The translations under genes and the position numbers were made by a program. The notes beneath the pieces are model-generated. The model saw only the letters and a list, made by a program, of their open reading frames with translations, did no database searches and was not told where the DNA came from. Source: Neisseriales bacterium (GTDB lineage: Bacteria; Pseudomonadota; Gammaproteobacteria; Burkholderiales; UBA11063). From it: a stretch of DNA of 5,653 bases. Shown one piece after another: positions 5,341 through 5,653 of the stretch. The stretch spans positions 1 to 5,653 of the forward strand of contig SSGY01000094.1 in NCBI GenBank assembly GCA_008017145.1. The letters run 5' to 3'. Position 1 is the first letter of the stretch; each line of letters begins with the position of its first letter.

Positions 5341-5653
5341 TTATTTACGTTTTGATAGTTCTACATAATCTCTGGCAGTATAACCAGTATAAAGCTGGCG
5401 TGGACGACCAATTTTGAAATCTGGATCTTCAATCATCTCTTGCCATTGTGCTAACCAGCCAACAGTTCTTGCCAAAGCAAAAACCGTAGTAAACATTTCA
5501 GTTGGAATACCTATAGCATGAAGAATAATTCCTGAATAGAAGTCAACGTTTGGATAAAGTTTTTTCTCGATGAAGTATGAATCTTCTAATGCGATTTTTT
5601 CCAACTTCATAGCAAGTTTGAATAACTTATCATCACGTTTACCCAATGCATCT
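5341..5653 (-). CDS. gltA: Citrate synthase (type II), C-terminal part, cut by the window edge
   Basis: The last 103 residues of citrate synthase, which condenses acetyl-CoA and oxaloacetate to citrate at the entry of the TCA cycle. [13 protein letters not shown] carries the catalytic Asp (codon at 5542-5544; equivalent to E. coli D362). FALARTVGW and RPRQLYTG carry the conserved arginines equivalent to R387 and R407, which bind substrate carboxylates. The frame continues to the right edge with Asp-Ala before Leu-Gly, matching the DALG of E. coli GltA. The TTG at 5644-5646 is therefore an internal Leu, not a start. The N-terminal catalytic histidines lie outside the window. The [19 protein letters not shown] tail resembles betaproteobacterial enzymes. 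The gene is oriented toward the protease pair and separated from it by the hairpin at 5278-5315. Confidence 0.96.
   Translation of the reverse strand, partial: DALGKRDDKLFKLAMKLEKIALEDSYFIEKKLYPNVDFYSGIILHAIGIPTEMFTTVFALARTVGWLAQWQEMIEDPDFKIGRPRQLYTGYTARDYVELSKRK

Noticed and set aside
5644..5646. TTG as the start of a small 101-aa protein at the right edge
   Set aside because: The frame stays open to the edge and the residues before it match citrate synthase (DALG), so this is an internal codon of gltA.

Overview
The window is a low-GC bacterial chromosomal segment, probably proteobacterial. The evidence is the 5' end of a 16S rRNA gene, a PhaB-type acetoacetyl-CoA reductase, two ElyC-like DUF218 envelope proteins, two lipobox-bearing (outer-membrane type) lipoproteins, and the C-terminus of a type II citrate synthase ending in a beta-proteobacteria-like tail. 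A low-GC betaproteobacterium (perhaps Neisseriales-like) is my best guess, but the window cannot settle it.

Layout from left to right. (1) Positions 1-30 are the first bases of a 16S rRNA gene on the minus strand. It is preceded by a roughly 290-nt leader with several hairpins and a boxA antitermination element, and by a strong rrn-type promoter at 326-355. (2) Two minus-strand genes (438-1211 and 1215-1973), separated by 3 nt, encode diverged paralogous membrane-anchored DUF218/ElyC-like proteins. They are oriented toward the rrn operon and no clear terminator separates them from it. (3) phaB lies alone on the plus strand (2065-2823), with a good ribosome binding site and a perfect-stem intrinsic terminator at 2842-2869 that probably works in both directions. 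(4) Two minus-strand tandem paralogs (4095-5261, then 2906-4042) encode lipoproteins with an intact chymotrypsin-family (S1) His-Asp-Ser triad. (5) Upstream of them on the same strand is the C-terminal end of gltA, cut by the window edge at 5653.

The PhaB and citrate synthase genes both concern acetyl-CoA use, as polyhydroxyalkanoate synthesis versus the TCA cycle, but they lie on opposite strands with the proteases between them, so this is not an operon. The accessory part is the pair of surface lipoprotein proteases. They are about two thirds identical by eye, share ten cysteines, and have a Leu at the usual S1-pocket residue 189. They also share a conserved Ile-Ala-Tyr-Gly that could be an unrecognised zymogen N-terminus. 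The gene nearer gltA begins just after a hairpin that looks like the gltA terminator and carries a perfect -10 box in its loop. I see no CRISPR array, insertion sequence, tRNA, or complete undescribed multi-gene system; the protease pair is the most novel element.
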